From NCBI RefSeq assembly GCF_007748195.1, contig NZ_CP037920.1, forward strand, positions 5,919,800-5,983,799: a stretch of DNA of 64,000 bases. The letters run 5' to 3'. A program made the position numbers and the translations under genes. This document shows, piece by piece, positions 62,733-64,000 of this stretch. The stretch is from Gimesia aquarii. GTDB lineage: Bacteria > Planctomycetota > Planctomycetia > Planctomycetales > Planctomycetaceae. Numbering within the stretch: position 1 is the stretch's first letter; the number at the start of each line of letters is the position of its first letter. Below the pieces are notes generated by a model. That model was not told where the DNA came from. It searched no databases and saw nothing but the letters and a program-made list of their open reading frames with translations.

Positions 62733-63710
62733 TTAAAACTTTCGTTGATTACGCCACTGTTCCAGTTGTTCAGCAGTCAAATTCGCAGGTGGCGCGGCTG
62801 ATTTCGCATTGGATCCCAATTTATGTTTTTGTGGTGATACGCTTGCTCGGCTCATGCCTTGTACAGCACCCGATTTTTGTTGCCTGACTTGAGCTGACCT
62901 TTGTTTTTTTGCTTGTGAATTGGAATACGAAACCTGTTTGGCTCCCGCATTGAGGCCTTTCGTTTCACCTGATGTCACTCCTGCTAACATCAGACGATTT
63001 TCTTTCTCTCGACGAATTTCGTCGAGCCAATACTGCGCCTCGTTGAATTCCGGTTTCAATAAGACTGCCTGGAGGAACTGCTGCTCACTCGCCTGTAGCT
63101 GTCCTCGATCTCTTAAAATGTAGCCAATGTTATAATGGGCTTCTGCTTCACCCACAGCACGAATCAAATGGGGCATTGCTCCCTGATAGTCACCAGAAGA
63201 GGCCATTGCGATTCCCAGTTGATAACGAATGTTTTTATCTGCTGGAGCAGACTGCACTGCTTCATTTAATAGAGCGACCGCTTGATCCCACTTTTTCTCA
63301 GCCGCATAAAATTGACCGATGCTGGCACGGACATTGGGATCCTTTGGCGCCATCTCGAGCGCTTTTTGAAATCCTTTTTCTGCAGAAGCTTTATCACCGG
63401 CAACCTGATCTAAGCGGGCGAGTCCCAACACAGCTTCTACTGATTTTGGGTTTTGCCCCAAAGCAACTTCATAGGAAGAACGCGCTGTTTTCACATCGCC
63501 CATTTTTTCCTGAAGCTGACCATGCGTAATGTAAAACTTGTCTGGATCTTTCAGTTTTTGTTTCGCAACAAAAATTTTATCTTTCAAACTGGTCGGTGCT
63601 TCATCTGTACTGGCAACTGATCCCTGACGCATCGAAGAACAACCATTACAGAGTAGTAAGGCACAGGCAATTCCAGTAATCCATGTTTGTTTAGTCATCC
63701 GTACTGACAT
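62733..63710 (-). CDS. TPR-repeat lipoprotein
   Basis: A 325-residue protein. The ATG at 63710 follows a very good GGAGG ribosome-binding site. The N-terminus is a signal peptide with a probable lipobox (ACALLLCNGC, then SSMRQGS), so the protein is likely attached to a membrane by a lipid. At least five tetratricopeptide repeats follow: YITHGQLQEKMGDVKTARSSYEVAL, AVLGLARLDQVAGDKASAEKGFQKAL, VRASIGQFYAAEKKWDQAVALLNEAV, IRYQLGIAMASSGDYQGAMPHLIRAV and YNIGYILRDRGQLQASEQQFLQAV. The C-terminal 100 residues are basic and Gln/Ser/Ala-rich. It probably scaffolds an envelope complex, perhaps one for secretion or pili. Confidence 0.85.
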   Translation of the reverse strand: MSVRMTKQTWITGIACALLLCNGCSSMRQGSVASTDEAPTSLKDKIFVAKQKLKDPDKFYITHGQLQEKMGDVKTARSSYEVALGQNPKSVEAVLGLARLDQVAGDKASAEKGFQKALEMAPKDPNVRASIGQFYAAEKKWDQAVALLNEAVQSAPADKNIRYQLGIAMASSGDYQGAMPHLIRAVGEAEAHYNIGYILRDRGQLQASEQQFLQAVLLKPEFNEAQYWLDEIRREKENRLMLAGVTSGETKGLNAGAKQVSYSNSQAKKQRSAQVRQQKSGAVQGMSRASVSPQKHKLGSNAKSAAPPANLTAEQLEQWRNQRKF

Positions 63711-63904
63711 TTCATTACCTCCATGAGGTGCACGTGAAAGACGTGAATTGCGAATCAATCATTTTCTGATGGGGCACTACCCATTCGTATTGTGATTTCC
63801 AATTGATGGAAAAACAGCAATTGGCAGGTACGAATAAAATGAAAGAATCCAGTTGCTTTATGACCTTATCTGAAAGGTTCAATCAAGCGATGTAAGAAAG
63901 GAAC

Positions 63905-64000
63905 TTATATTTGACAGAAGAAACGTTGCGCTGCTTCTGAGATTAGTTGGGTGGAAATGATGGGTTTCTGTCCTTTAAATCGGCAGATTGACTGAATAAT
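63905..64000 (-). CDS. C-terminal end of a protein continuing beyond the window
   Basis: The minus-strand frame is open from the window edge to a TAA at 63905-63907, giving 31 residues: a short stretch ending KGQKPIISTQLISEAAQRFF and a few more. This has the helix-like look of the end of an AAA-type ATPase, but too little is visible for a call. It would lie upstream of, and co-directional with, the TPR lipoprotein gene. Confidence 0.35.
   Translation of the reverse strand: MIQSICRFKGQKPIISTQLISEAAQRFFCQI

Overview
The window looks like chromosome of a planctomycete (Planctomycetota, probably Planctomycetaceae; a Gimesia-like genus is a guess). The basis is the combination of tetrahydromethanopterin (H4MPT) C1 genes outside archaea and methylotrophic proteobacteria, a Tat-exported DUF1501 protein, a DUF1570-type metallopeptidase, BatA/von Willebrand A membrane proteins, a Gld-like ABC module with a DUF4340 protein, many TIM-barrel sugar isomerases, and few clear Shine-Dalgarno sequences. 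Moderate GC, dense coding, no rRNA, no CRISPR array, no insertion sequence.

Layout. 1-4.7 kb: tail of a membrane-anchored protein, then a leftward block with an ArsC-like reductase, a sulfatase-fold protein lacking the catalytic nucleophile motif, a TIM-barrel isomerase and a secreted HExxH protein. 5.2-15.2 kb: a rightward operon of two VWA-type membrane proteins, a 1319-residue membrane/coiled-coil protein and a secreted prenyltransferase-repeat protein. 15.5-18.6 kb: a LarC nickel-insertion protein with a pure His-Asp tail, a small membrane protein and a DUF1501 protein. 18.8-28 kb: H4MPT genes in two blocks (beta-RFAP synthase and DUF447; mtdB, fae and a divergent ATP-grasp gene) separated by bamA and an ECF sigma/anti-sigma pair. 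28-30.1 kb: an enolase-superfamily protein and an M50 protease.

30.4-32.0 kb holds the most notable locus: what reads as a complete retron. A sigma70-like promoter leads directly into a 182-nt structured non-coding RNA with matching 21-nt a1/a2 ends, two msr hairpins and one long msd hairpin. A reverse transcriptase gene follows, with the retron hallmarks NAxxH, YADD and VTG. No effector gene is obvious: a multi-pass membrane protein lies downstream, but a possible terminator separates the two.

32.9-46.6 kb: topA with a lysine-rich tail, a PpiD/SurA-like membrane chaperone, an ABC ATPase, a fused GldF/GldG-type permease, a DUF4340 protein, a thioredoxin-like protein and a highly charged protein. 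46.7-51.5 kb: panC, a second ECF sigma/anti-sigma pair, an SMP-30 family protein and tRNA-His. 51.9-56.1 kb: gmhA and gmhB (heptose for the cell envelope) and a soluble hybrid histidine kinase. 56.5-64 kb: an exported methyltransferase, a Trm112-like protein, a sugar-isomerase/GntR/oxidoreductase/aminotransferase group with a divergent promoter, a TPR lipoprotein and the tail of another gene.

All functional calls come from motif reading and family knowledge. No database search was run.
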